This document shows positions 35,137-43,732 of a stretch of DNA of 64,000 bases, in pieces. Origin of the DNA: Aristaeella lactis (GTDB taxonomy: Bacteria > Bacillota > Clostridia > Christensenellales > Aristaeellaceae); assembly GCF_018118585.1 (NCBI RefSeq), contig NZ_CP069421.1, forward strand, positions 2,914,001-2,978,000, given 5' to 3'. The position numbers and the translations under genes are program-made. How positions within the stretch are numbered: the first letter of the stretch is position 1; the number at the start of each line of letters is the position of its first letter. The notes below the pieces were generated by a model, which saw only the letters and a list, made by a program, of their open reading frames with translations, did no database searches and had not been told where the DNA came from.

Positions 35137-37404
35137 TTACTCCTCTGTCGGGACGGAGGCATCCCGGTCCGGAATGCCGTTCTCTTTTTTCGGATTTCTT
35201 CCGCGCCGGTACTGCAGGGGCGTTTCGCCTGTTACCTGCTTGAAGCGGCGGATAAAGGAGCCGGAGTCGTAATAGCCGACCTGCGTGCTGATGTCCCGGA
35301 TAGTCAGGTCGCTGGATTCCAGCAGTTCCTTGGCGTGTTCCACCCGCAGGAGGGTCAGGTATTCCAGCGGAGACATCCCGGCCTTTTCCTTGAAGGAAAG
35401 GCTGAACCGGGTGGTTGAAAGCTCCAGGGAGTCCGCCAGGGCGGTGATGGAGATCTCCGGATCGCTGAAGTGCTCTTCCATGTAGCGGACGACCTGGCTG
35501 ATCTCATCCTCCTCGTCCGGAACTTTCTCCCCGGAAGCTGATTCTCCGGTGATCAGGCGGTCGCACAGCCTGCGCAGGAGTTCATCCAGGTCATCAATGG
35601 ACTGGCAGGAGGTGAGAGTGAAGATGTTGTAGGTTTCCTGAACGGAGCCCTGTCCGGACAGCGCCGCCGTATGCGTGTGCACCAGGGAACGGATCACCTC
35701 GCTGTAGATCATCCGGAACGCGAAGGGAGACATGCTGGTGTTCTTCAGGAAATGCAGCAGGTCGCTGATCCGGACGTCCAGAACTTCCCGGCTTCCCAGG
35801 GTCAGCGCCTGACTGATGGAGGTTGTGATCTTGCGGGCCTGGGGAAGGATCTCCTCCAGGTCAGGGGAGATATCGCCGTAGCAGAGTACCTTCTGGCTGC
35901 CCATGACAAACCGGTTTTCATAGGCGGCTGCTGCCTCCAGATAGGCGGAAGGGGCTTCTGTGAAATCGGTATGCAGGGCGGAAATGGAGGTGATACAGCG
36001 CTCTCCGCCGGCAGCGCATTCGCAGCGCAGCGTTTCCGCCATGCCGGTAAGCACCTTCGGGTCATCGGAGAAAACAAGGTAAAGGTTGGCCTTCAGGGCA
36101 ACCAGTTCCACGCCGGCACCGGAATAACCGGAGAGACGATTGAAGGGCGGCAGGCTGAGATCAAAGGGATGATCATTTCCGGCAGAGCCGCTGCAAAGGA
36201 TGACCGCGTATACAGGCCGGTCGATCTCCAGCCCCACAGCCTGCCCTGCAGCCACGGCTTCCTGCCTGGTCTCAAAGCGTCCTTTCACAAAGCGGAAGAC
36301 AAAATCATGCCGTTGGAGGGGCAAGGCGCGTTCCAGCCGGGAGGACAGCTCCTGGTTCCGTGTGGTGAGCCGGCTGATGCCGGAGGAGATCTGCTGGAGC
36401 TCATCGCGGGGTGTTTCATCTGTTTCCCGCGAAAGCATACCGGTGATCGCCCGGATGGGCTTAGCATGACGCCGGGCCATCCAGAGAGCAAGCAGAAGGC
36501 TCAGGAAGACAAATACCGGCAGGATGGCCAGGATGCTGAAGAGCTGCTGCATGATGGAGGAGTTGATATCGGCGTTGCGGAGGACCGCAGTATAGGTCAG
36601 CCCCCAGTTTCTGCCGGAGAAAGTGACCTGGGTCCAGTCCTGGTTTTCCCATCGGAACAGGCGGGAAGGAGCGTCCTGGGAGGCTTCCACCCGGTCCCGG
36701 GGAAGGGAAAGCTTCTCCGAGGAGGACAGCAGGTCATCCCCCTGGTAGATATAGGTGTTGACACGGTCGTCAATGGCGTCGGCAAAAAGCGACTGGTAGA
36801 CGCTGTCCTTGATCAGGAACAGCAGGATGCCCTTTCCGGATCCGGGAGCCGACCCCAGCGGCACCAGGAAGGTGACAACCCGGGAACTGTCCACAAGGGT
36901 GGAGGAAACCTGCTGGGCGGGGAGAATGGTCATCCGGTCAGTGCTCGCAATCCGGGAGACAAGATTTTCCATCGGGATAAACTCATAGCGCATCATGCGC
37001 GCAAAAAGGGAAAGGGTCATGGAGGACGATGAGGAATAGATCATGTCATCCCCGAAGAAATAGAGATAAACCTGATCACAGAAGGTGCTGGCCGTTGTGG
37101 TGTAGGGGACCATCTGGAGCTGGAGGTCATAGGCTTTCCAGGGCTCTTCATTGTAGCGGAAGAACTCGATATCCGGACTGAGACCGATCTCCTCGGCGGT
37201 ATTCAGCATGGCGGAGATATAGCTTTCATGCTGGCTGGCGATCCGGGAAAGCCGGTTGATCTGGTTATCAATGATCTCTTCCCGGGCTTCTCCGCTGAGA
37301 CGGACATACAGGTATCCCGTGATGCTGCAGAACAGCAGCAGCACAACAGCGATATACGACAGCGCATACCGGATGAAGACAGAGGTCCGGCTCTTTCTGA
37401 TCAC
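35137..37404 (-). CDS. membrane-bound AraC-family sensor-regulator
   Basis: 755 residues: transmembrane helix (about 12-34, ALSYIAVVLLLFCSITGYLYV), extracellular sensor of Cache type (about 35-280), second helix (about 283-305, ILAILPVFVFLSLLLALWM), a HAMP-like/linker helix, an intermediate domain, and a C-terminal AraC double helix-turn-helix (about 650-745, ALADSLELSTTRFSLSFKEK and DISTQVGYYDSGSFIRRFKQ). It would sense an extracellular sugar or a loaded binding protein and activate the pectin operon directly. GTG start at 37404 with GGAAGGAG 8 bases upstream, the site lying inside the end of the preceding lipoprotein gene. Confidence 0.92.
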   Translation of the reverse strand: MIRKSRTSVFIRYALSYIAVVLLLFCSITGYLYVRLSGEAREEIIDNQINRLSRIASQHESYISAMLNTAEEIGLSPDIEFFRYNEEPWKAYDLQLQMVPYTTTASTFCDQVYLYFFGDDMIYSSSSSMTLSLFARMMRYEFIPMENLVSRIASTDRMTILPAQQVSSTLVDSSRVVTFLVPLGSAPGSGKGILLFLIKDSVYQSLFADAIDDRVNTYIYQGDDLLSSSEKLSLPRDRVEASQDAPSRLFRWENQDWTQVTFSGRNWGLTYTAVLRNADINSSIMQQLFSILAILPVFVFLSLLLALWMARRHAKPIRAITGMLSRETDETPRDELQQISSGISRLTTRNQELSSRLERALPLQRHDFVFRFVKGRFETRQEAVAAGQAVGLEIDRPVYAVILCSGSAGNDHPFDLSLPPFNRLSGYSGAGVELVALKANLYLVFSDDPKVLTGMAETLRCECAAGGERCITSISALHTDFTEAPSAYLEAAAAYENRFVMGSQKVLCYGDISPDLEEILPQARKITTSISQALTLGSREVLDVRISDLLHFLKNTSMSPFAFRMIYSEVIRSLVHTHTAALSGQGSVQETYNIFTLTSCQSIDDLDELLRRLCDRLITGESASGEKVPDEEDEISQVVRYMEEHFSDPEISITALADSLELSTTRFSLSFKEKAGMSPLEYLTLLRVEHAKELLESSDLTIRDISTQVGYYDSGSFIRRFKQVTGETPLQYRRGRNPKKENGIPDRDASVPTEE

Positions 37405-37407
37405 GGT

Positions 37408-38955
37408 TTATTTCTCCTTCCAGCGGTCATAGATCTGCTGGTAAACCTGACGGTATTCCACGCTTCCGTTTTCTTTCAGCTTTGACCTGAAGGCTTCGCG
37501 GCTTTCATCCGTTACACCCCGGGTGACCATGGCAACGATCTCCGCGTCCACCAGGGACTTCAGCTTTGCCTTCAGGCGGGTGGTTTCGGCGGACTGGGCT
37601 GTTGTTTTCGGCGCCACGGCTGTCAGCAGCTTGCCGGAGACGGGTTCCAGCACGCCGGCCTGCTCATACAGATCGCAGTAGGCGGACTTTTCCAGCCGGT
37701 GGGCGGCCGGGACATAGACAGAGGCGTAATATTCAGCCGGGGCAAAAAACTGGCCGCAGATGACCGGAACGGACTGATACAGCTCGTTGTCCGGCGGAAC
37801 ATAGCTGACCTCATACCGGCCGTCCTCCCGCCGGATGAGCGTGTCGCCGACGGGGCCGTTCTGGGAGACGAGCATGTTTTCCGTTTCAAACTGGGCATCC
37901 AGCCAGCGGAGACTGGCCTCGATATCCCTGTTGTCCGTGGTCAGGGCGGCGCCGAACTCAATGATGTCCATGTTTCTCGGCAGGCAGGCATTCCTTCCCT
38001 CAACGTGCACCGGAACCATCACCTGGTAATTGGCGGCAGTGCCGGGGCTGAGGGCGGTGTTCTGGAGCCGCCAGTAGCTGAACATGCCGGTATTTCCTTC
38101 GTTGACCTTGGCGGCCCAGATGCTGCTGCCCTGGCTGATAAAATCAATGTCCAGGAGACCTTCCAGATACAGATCGTGAAGCCAGGTGAGCGTCTCAAAA
38201 AAGGCGTCCTCCTCCGGCGCAAAACGTACGTTTCCGGTATTGTCCACATAGACATAATCCTCGTTCAGGGGCAGGCCGAAAAAGGAGAAGAGATTGTATA
38301 TGCCGGTGGTATTGTCATCAAAGGTGAATTCCAGGGGAATCTCATCCTGAAGGCCGTTACCGTTGGGATCATCCGACCGGAAACGCCTGAGCACTTCCGT
38401 CAGCTGGTCCACGGTCCGGGGGACCTGCAGGTTCAGCTTGTCCAGCCATGTTTTGTTGATAAAGAAATGCCCGTTGGTGTTGACACCCTGGGAGATGAGG
38501 AACCCGAGCTGGTAAATATGGCCGTCAGAAGCGGTAAGCTGCTCCCGCAGACCGGCCTGGTCCATACGGGCCGCGTAGTTGGGCAGGAAGCCCTTGTCGA
38601 TATATTCATCCAGCGGGACCAGAAGATGGCGGGTTACGCCGTATTCCTCCACATCCAGGGATCCCCGCAGGATCATGTCCGGCATCTTTCCCTTGGCAAA
38701 GGCCAGACCGACGGAGCTGCTCCATTCGGAATCCTTTACTTCACTGAAGTCAACATGAACGCCTGTCTGCTGTTCGATCTGCCGGTAATACCACATACTG
38801 CTGAAGTCCACGGCGATATTGTCGATCTCATACTGCAGCGCGGTAAGGGATGCGCCGGGAGGGGCAGAGCCCTCTCCCGGCCGTGAAACAGCACACCCTG
38901 TCAGCAGAAACAGGGCGGCAGCCAGCAGGCAGGTGATCTTTACGGTACGGTTCAT
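37408..38955 (-). CDS. lipoprotein sugar-binding protein of the pectin locus
   Basis: 515 residues from ATG 38955 (GAGGGAG upstream). Signal peptide ends in the lipobox LLTGC, so the protein is lipid-anchored outside the membrane. Mature part is an LplA-like binding protein: LTALQYEIDNIAVDFSSMWY, KGKMPDMILRGSLDVEEYGV, and a C-terminal helix bundle. It is a tandem paralogue of the next upstream gene at 39072-40577, matching along the entire length (MPDMILR, DVEEYGV, FFAPAEYYASVYV). Ends 3 bp before the AraC-sensor start. Expected to deliver oligosaccharides to the permeases at 41587/42542, or to signal to the sensor. Confidence 0.9.
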   Translation of the reverse strand: MNRTVKITCLLAAALFLLTGCAVSRPGEGSAPPGASLTALQYEIDNIAVDFSSMWYYRQIEQQTGVHVDFSEVKDSEWSSSVGLAFAKGKMPDMILRGSLDVEEYGVTRHLLVPLDEYIDKGFLPNYAARMDQAGLREQLTASDGHIYQLGFLISQGVNTNGHFFINKTWLDKLNLQVPRTVDQLTEVLRRFRSDDPNGNGLQDEIPLEFTFDDNTTGIYNLFSFFGLPLNEDYVYVDNTGNVRFAPEEDAFFETLTWLHDLYLEGLLDIDFISQGSSIWAAKVNEGNTGMFSYWRLQNTALSPGTAANYQVMVPVHVEGRNACLPRNMDIIEFGAALTTDNRDIEASLRWLDAQFETENMLVSQNGPVGDTLIRREDGRYEVSYVPPDNELYQSVPVICGQFFAPAEYYASVYVPAAHRLEKSAYCDLYEQAGVLEPVSGKLLTAVAPKTTAQSAETTRLKAKLKSLVDAEIVAMVTRGVTDESREAFRSKLKENGSVEYRQVYQQIYDRWKEK

Positions 38956-38975
38956 ATGTACTCCCTCTATACGGC

Positions 38976-39017
38976 AAAAGGGCATCGCCCCCGGAATCAA
39001 TTCCTGCGGCGATGCCC
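38976..39017 (-). terminator. attenuator-like hairpin between the tandem binding-protein genes
   Basis: Minus-strand stem GGGCATCGCC / GGCGATGCCC (38980-38989 and 39008-39017), 18-base loop, followed by TTTTG. It would reduce read-through from the abundant first binding protein into the lipoprotein and regulator genes. Confidence 0.65.
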
Positions 39018-39071
39018 GGCGGCTTTTCTGATGCTTGCATTTTAACATCTCAGGCCGCGACGTTCAAGGAT

Positions 39072-40577
39072 TTACTTTGCCAGATAGGCATTGTAAGCAT
39101 TCTGGTACAGCTCGATGTAACGGTCGGAACCGATGGCCTTGGCCTGAGCCTGGAATTCGTTCCAGCTCTCATCCGTTACACCATTGCGGACGAAGTTGGC
39201 GAAGGATTCCTCAACCAGCTTCTGCAGGTCGGTGTAGAGGGTGGCGGCTTCGGTGGCGTCATCGTTGCTCATCTTGCTCAGGTCGCGGAGATACTGGAAG
39301 CTCTTGGGTTCCAGCACGCCGGCTTCGGCGTACCACTTGCTGTCTTCATAGCGTTCCACGCGGTGAGGAGCCATCTGGTAGATGGAGGTGTAATAGTCAC
39401 CGGGAGCGAAGAACTGGCCCATGGTAACCGGAACGAACTGATACAGGCCGTTGTCTTCGGGAATGTTGATGACTTCATACTTGCCTTCATCGTTGAGCAC
39501 GATCTGCTCGCCGACCTTGCCGTTGAGGGAGACCATCATGGTTTCGGTTTCCAGCTGGGCATCGATCCACTTCAGGGCGGCAACGGGATCCTTGCAGTTC
39601 TTTGTCAGGTAGGCGCCGGCTTCCGGAACCTCCAGGATCTGGGAAACGCAGGCCTTGAATCCGTCCGCGGCAGGCGGGAGGATGGACTTGAAGTTTTCCA
39701 CGTTTTCAGCCTTGATGGCGGTGTTGATCAGGCGCAGGTAGCAGAAGTAACCGACTTCGCCGTCGTTGACTTTGTTGGCCCACAGGTTGGAGTCCTGGGT
39801 CAGGGATTCGGGATCCATCAGTTCCTCTTCATACAGCTGGTGCAGCCATTCAACACAGGCACGCCAGCCGTCCTGGGCAAAGGTGAGCTGGACCTTGTTG
39901 TCAGCGTCGATGAAGTAGTAATAGGTATTTTCCGGAACGCCGAAGGAAGCAAACTGGTTCCAGATGGTTTCCGGTCCGAACTGGGTGTAGGACGCGGAGA
40001 AGGGCCACTTGATCCCGTCCGCCTTCATGGCGCGGAGCAGTTCGGTCACTTCATCAATGGTGGCGGGAGCGGTCTTTCCCAGCTTGTCCAGTTCCTTCTG
40101 GTTCACATACCAGGTACCGGTATGGTTGACGTTCTGGGCCATGAGAAAGCCGATGTAATAGGTCTTGCCGTCGCTGGCGGGGATGGAGTCGCCGGCGTTG
40201 TTGATGTTCAGGCGGCTGACGTAGTTGGGCATGATCTCCTCGGTCAGGTATTCATCGAGGGGAAGCAGCAGGCCCTGGGAGACGCCGTATTCCTCTACGT
40301 CCACAGAGTGGCGGAGGATCATGTCAGGCATCTGGTCCGGCACGGCGAACATCAGGTTCACGCTGGTGGCCCAGTCCGCGTCCTTCACCATCTGGAAGGT
40401 CACGTGGGTGTTGGTCTTGTTTTCCAGCTCGTCGAAGAACCAGAGACCGTTGAAATCGGTGTTCTGATTTTCCAGCGCGTACTGGAAGGCGGTGAGTTCC
40501 GTCTTCTCTTCAGCGAAGGCGGCGCTCAGGCTGAGCAGCATACAGCATGCCAGCAGCAGGGAAACGAGTTTCTTCAT
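39072..40577 (-). CDS. secreted sugar-binding protein of the pectin locus
   Basis: 501 residues, signal peptide MKKLVSLLLACCMLLSLSAA then FAEEK; no Cys follows a lipobox pattern at the cleavage point, so signal peptidase I processing is likely. Mature domain is LplA-like (LTAFQYALENQNTDFNGLWF, QMPDMILRHSVDVEEYGVSQ). Paralogous to the downstream lipoprotein. ATG 40577 follows AAAAGGAGG. Placed after the permeases and the AraC gene, the reverse of the first importer locus where the binding protein comes first. Confidence 0.9.
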   Translation of the reverse strand: MKKLVSLLLACCMLLSLSAAFAEEKTELTAFQYALENQNTDFNGLWFFDELENKTNTHVTFQMVKDADWATSVNLMFAVPDQMPDMILRHSVDVEEYGVSQGLLLPLDEYLTEEIMPNYVSRLNINNAGDSIPASDGKTYYIGFLMAQNVNHTGTWYVNQKELDKLGKTAPATIDEVTELLRAMKADGIKWPFSASYTQFGPETIWNQFASFGVPENTYYYFIDADNKVQLTFAQDGWRACVEWLHQLYEEELMDPESLTQDSNLWANKVNDGEVGYFCYLRLINTAIKAENVENFKSILPPAADGFKACVSQILEVPEAGAYLTKNCKDPVAALKWIDAQLETETMMVSLNGKVGEQIVLNDEGKYEVINIPEDNGLYQFVPVTMGQFFAPGDYYTSIYQMAPHRVERYEDSKWYAEAGVLEPKSFQYLRDLSKMSNDDATEAATLYTDLQKLVEESFANFVRNGVTDESWNEFQAQAKAIGSDRYIELYQNAYNAYLAK

Positions 40578-40638
40578 GGGTTTTTCCTCCTTTTTATTTC
40601 AGGGCATACAGCCCTTGATACCGATCAGGCAGGGCGCT

Positions 40639-41544
40639 TTACAGCATTCCGTAAACGGCCCGGTATTGGGTGGGGGTACAGCCTTTGCAGGCGCGGAAGG
40701 CGCGGTTGAAGGATGCCGTGCTGCCAAAGCCGCTTTCGACGGCTATCCCCCGCATGGACAGATTGGTGCTGGTGAGCAGATCCATGGCAGCCTGCAGCCG
40801 TTTCTGGCACAGATAATCCTTAAAGGAGTATCCGGTCTGCTGCTTGAAAGACCGGGAAAAATAGAAACGGCTGAACCCGGAAAAACCGGCAACATCATCC
40901 AGGCGCAGGTCTTCGCGGTAATGATCATTGATGTAGGTCATCACAGCGTTGATCACCTCTGTGTCCATGCTCCGAACCGTATCGCCGGTCCGGGACCTGA
41001 TTCCGATCAGGTAGTGCCGGCCCAGCGTGGCATATACCTGGAGAATGCAGCTGTAGCACGCCGTATTCCACATCAGTTCCTGCTTTTCGTAGAAATCCTT
41101 CGCCCGAAGAAGCAGTTCCCTGATCTGCTTATGGGCATCTGATTCATCCCGGAGGTGGAAAGGTTTATGAAGATACAGGACCATGGATTTGATATCCCGC
41201 ATGGTCATGATTGTGTCGGTTTCAAAAAGGAAAAGGTAGCGGCTGCTGCCTTCGCCCATTTCCAGGGAATGGGGCGTGTTGGACGGTACGATCAGCACTT
41301 CTCCCTTGCGTACGGGATAACTCGTTCCCTCTACGGAGTAGGTGACTGTTCCCTCCAGGACCAGGACGATCTCAACAGCCGAATGGTCATGGGTTTCATA
41401 ACGCCAAGGAATGTCTGAATACCAGATGCGGATGGAGGAATCACCCTGGTAGGTCACATATTCACGTTTGCCCTCCAGTACCCGATAACCGTCTATATGG
41501 CGGGCGGCCCGGGCGGACACCTCCACCCCTTTCTTCTGAGACAT
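40639..41544 (-). CDS. AraC-family regulator of the pectin importer
   Basis: 301 residues with cupin sensor (HDHSAVEIVLVLEG, VRKGEVLIVPSNTPHSLEM) and C-terminal double helix-turn-helix (LDDVAGFSGFSRFYFSRSF, GIAVESGFGSTASFNRAF). Same length and most residues identical to the regulator at 13807; both begin MSQ and share EVSARAAR. ATG 41544 follows a perfect AGGAGGTG. Lies between the permease pair and the first binding protein. Likely regulates this importer and, given the near-identical recognition helices, could cross-act on the first locus. Confidence 0.92.
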   Translation of the reverse strand: MSQKKGVEVSARAARHIDGYRVLEGKREYVTYQGDSSIRIWYSDIPWRYETHDHSAVEIVLVLEGTVTYSVEGTSYPVRKGEVLIVPSNTPHSLEMGEGSSRYLFLFETDTIMTMRDIKSMVLYLHKPFHLRDESDAHKQIRELLLRAKDFYEKQELMWNTACYSCILQVYATLGRHYLIGIRSRTGDTVRSMDTEVINAVMTYINDHYREDLRLDDVAGFSGFSRFYFSRSFKQQTGYSFKDYLCQKRLQAAMDLLTSTNLSMRGIAVESGFGSTASFNRAFRACKGCTPTQYRAVYGML

Positions 41545-41586
41545 CGGGCCGCACCTCCTTTCCGGAAACCTTCTGATTAAAACGCA

Positions 41587-42525
41587 TTATCCTTTGACAG
41601 ACCCGATCATGACGCCTTTGACAAAGTACTTCTGCATGAAGATGTACAGGAAAACAGCCGGAACAGTAGCTACCACAATACAGCAGTACTTCGCGACTTC
41701 CGCCTTGCGGAGAGCTGCCTGCAGGCCGCCCAGGTTATCCGCGTAGGCTGCGAAGAAGGTATCGGAAGAACCGGTGGAAGTGAGGGAGGCCAGGATTTCC
41801 CGGAGAACCCTCTGCAGGGGGAACAGCGCACGGTCGCGCAGCATGACCTGGGCGGTGAAATAGTCATTCCACCGGGCGACCCCGTAATACACTGAAAGCA
41901 CAGCGACAATCGTGCCGGACAGGGGCAGGACGCATTTGAAGAAGTAGGTGAAATGGTTGGATCCGTCGATGACAGCAGCTTCGTAAAGATCTTCCGGAAT
42001 GGTGGTCTGGATATAGGTTCGGGCTACCATCAGGTTCCAGACGGAGACCAGGTTCATCAGGATCATGATTGCCCGGGTGTTCCACAGCCCCAGGTTCAGG
42101 ACGTTCAGGAAGATCGGGATCAGGCCGCCGGAGAAGAACATGGTAAAAGTAATGGCCAGGTTTACCAGCTTTTTGCCGGCAAATTTACGGGACAGCGCAT
42201 AGGCGGCGGCCAGGGTGATGATAACGCTCAGGGCTGAACCGACAACGGTGTAGAAAATGGAGTTCACATAGCTGCGCAGCAGCTCGCTGTTCTGTAAAAC
42301 GGTCTCGTATCCCATCAGGGAAAAGTCAACCGGCCACAGCAGGACTTTTGCCTGCAGCACCGCATCCGGATCCGAGACGGAAGCAATCAGGATCAGCCAG
42401 AGAGGATAGAGGACAATAAACAGGACCAGGATCCAGAAGAAGAGATTGAAAGTGTTAAAGATCCTGTCCTTCCGGGTTTCACGGATCCGGTTGCGCTTCC
42501 TGTGTTTAAGGGACAGTACAGTCAT
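41587..42525 (-). CDS. sugar ABC permease, LplC/YtcP type (pectin locus)
   Basis: 312-residue six-helix permease. Basic N-terminus (LKHRKRNRIRETRKDRI) then helix FNLFFWILVLFIVLYPLW; EAA-type loop YEAAVIDGSNHFTYFFKCVLPL near residues 195-217; C-terminal QKYFVKGVMIGSVKG. GGAGGGAAAAGG precedes ATG 42525. Pairs with the permease encoded 16 bp upstream to form the channel for rhamnogalacturonide or related oligosaccharides. Confidence 0.92.
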   Translation of the reverse strand: MTVLSLKHRKRNRIRETRKDRIFNTFNLFFWILVLFIVLYPLWLILIASVSDPDAVLQAKVLLWPVDFSLMGYETVLQNSELLRSYVNSIFYTVVGSALSVIITLAAAYALSRKFAGKKLVNLAITFTMFFSGGLIPIFLNVLNLGLWNTRAIMILMNLVSVWNLMVARTYIQTTIPEDLYEAAVIDGSNHFTYFFKCVLPLSGTIVAVLSVYYGVARWNDYFTAQVMLRDRALFPLQRVLREILASLTSTGSSDTFFAAYADNLGGLQAALRKAEVAKYCCIVVATVPAVFLYIFMQKYFVKGVMIGSVKG

Positions 42526-42541
42526 CCTTTTCCCTCCTTTC

Positions 42542-43495
42542 TCAGAACAGGCTGATGTCGCTCATTTTGCGGGAGACAGCGTTCACGCCCATAATAATGA
42601 CGAAGTTGATGATGTTCAGACAAAGGCCGATGGCGGAAGCATAGGAATACTGGGCCTTGGGGGCGGCAATGCCGACGTTGTAGACATAGACGCCAAAGAT
42701 ATCCGAGGTGGCCATGTTGCCGCTGGTCTGCAGGAGCAGCGCCTTGTCCGTGTTGGATTGCAGCAGGGAACCGCTGTTCAGGATCAGCATCATGACCGCA
42801 ATGGGAATCAGATGGGGGATATCAATATGCTTGATCTTTTCCCAGCGGGTGGCGCCGTCGATAGTTGCGGCTTCGTACAGCTGGGGATCAATACCGGTGA
42901 GGGTCGCGATATAAAGAATGGTGTTCCATCCCGCGTTCTGCCAGATATCCGAACCGATGAAGAGCGGCCGGAACCAGCCGGGTTCCATAATAAAGTAGAT
43001 GCTTTTTCCGCCGGCGGCAGTAATCAGGTGGTTGATGATGCCGTTGGTTGGGGAAAAAAAGAGGTAAATCATTCCGGCCAGCACCACGGTGGAAATGAAG
43101 TGAGGCACATAGACCGCAGTCTGGGCAAATCCCTTGAAGCGCTTGCTGTTCAGCTGATTCAGCAGGATGGCCAGTATGATCGGGACGGGGAAACCGAACA
43201 GCAGGCCGTAGAAGTTCAGCAGAAAAGTGTTCAGGAACATTCTTCCGCAGTAATAGCTGCCAAAGAATTTTTCAAAATGTTTCAGGCCTACCCAGGGGCT
43301 TCCCTCAATTTTGAGTACTGCCTTATAATCCTTGAATGCGATCTGGATACCGTACATGGGGAAGTAACAGAAGACAATAAAGAAAACCAGACAGGGGAGC
43401 AGCAGTACCCACAGCTGCCAGTCCCTGCGCAGGGTCATAGCTATTCTGTGCCGGATCCCTCCGCGATAAGCCAGCGGGGATGAGGAAAGACTCAT
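42542..43495 (-). CDS. sugar ABC permease, LplB type (pectin locus)
   Basis: 317-residue permease, first gene of the minus-strand pectin operon. First helix LWVLLLPCLVFFIVFCYFPMYG, EAA loop YEAATIDGATRWEKIKHIDIPHL about residues 210-230. ATG 43495 follows GAAGGAGGATACCCC. All downstream genes to 29478 run in the same direction with short gaps or overlaps, so one long operon of eleven genes is plausible, moderated by the hairpin at 38976. Confidence 0.92.
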   Translation of the reverse strand: MSLSSSPLAYRGGIRHRIAMTLRRDWQLWVLLLPCLVFFIVFCYFPMYGIQIAFKDYKAVLKIEGSPWVGLKHFEKFFGSYYCGRMFLNTFLLNFYGLLFGFPVPIILAILLNQLNSKRFKGFAQTAVYVPHFISTVVLAGMIYLFFSPTNGIINHLITAAGGKSIYFIMEPGWFRPLFIGSDIWQNAGWNTILYIATLTGIDPQLYEAATIDGATRWEKIKHIDIPHLIPIAVMMLILNSGSLLQSNTDKALLLQTSGNMATSDIFGVYVYNVGIAAPKAQYSYASAIGLCLNIINFVIIMGVNAVSRKMSDISLF

Positions 43496-43584
43496 GGGGT
43501 ATCCTCCTTCGGGAGTTAAGTGGATTTGTCAACGATTGCTCTGTTATCCCGATTATGAACGAAAACGCACCAGAAAAGAAAGAA

Positions 43585-43677
43585 GCAAAAATTTTGCATA
43601 CCGTTGATTTTCCTTGATTTCGCGAAAAGATAAAAATGTGCAGTTTTTTTGTGGCTGTTCCATTTTCGCAAGAAATG
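43585..43677. promoter_or_regulatory. palindromes in the divergent promoter region of the pectin locus
   Basis: Within the 237-bp gap between divergent operons are three palindromes: GCAAAAATTTTGC (43585-43597), TTTCGCGAAA (43618-43627) and CATTT-N7-AAATG (43661-43677). Near the right-hand gene, TATATA stands at about 43695. They are candidate operators for one of the AraC proteins or a LacI-type repressor. No -35/-10 pair with good spacing was found on the minus strand. Confidence 0.45.
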
Positions 43678-43732
43678 ATAAAATCTACCTAATTATATAA
43701 GGGACAAAACACATTGAAGGGAAAGACAAAAA

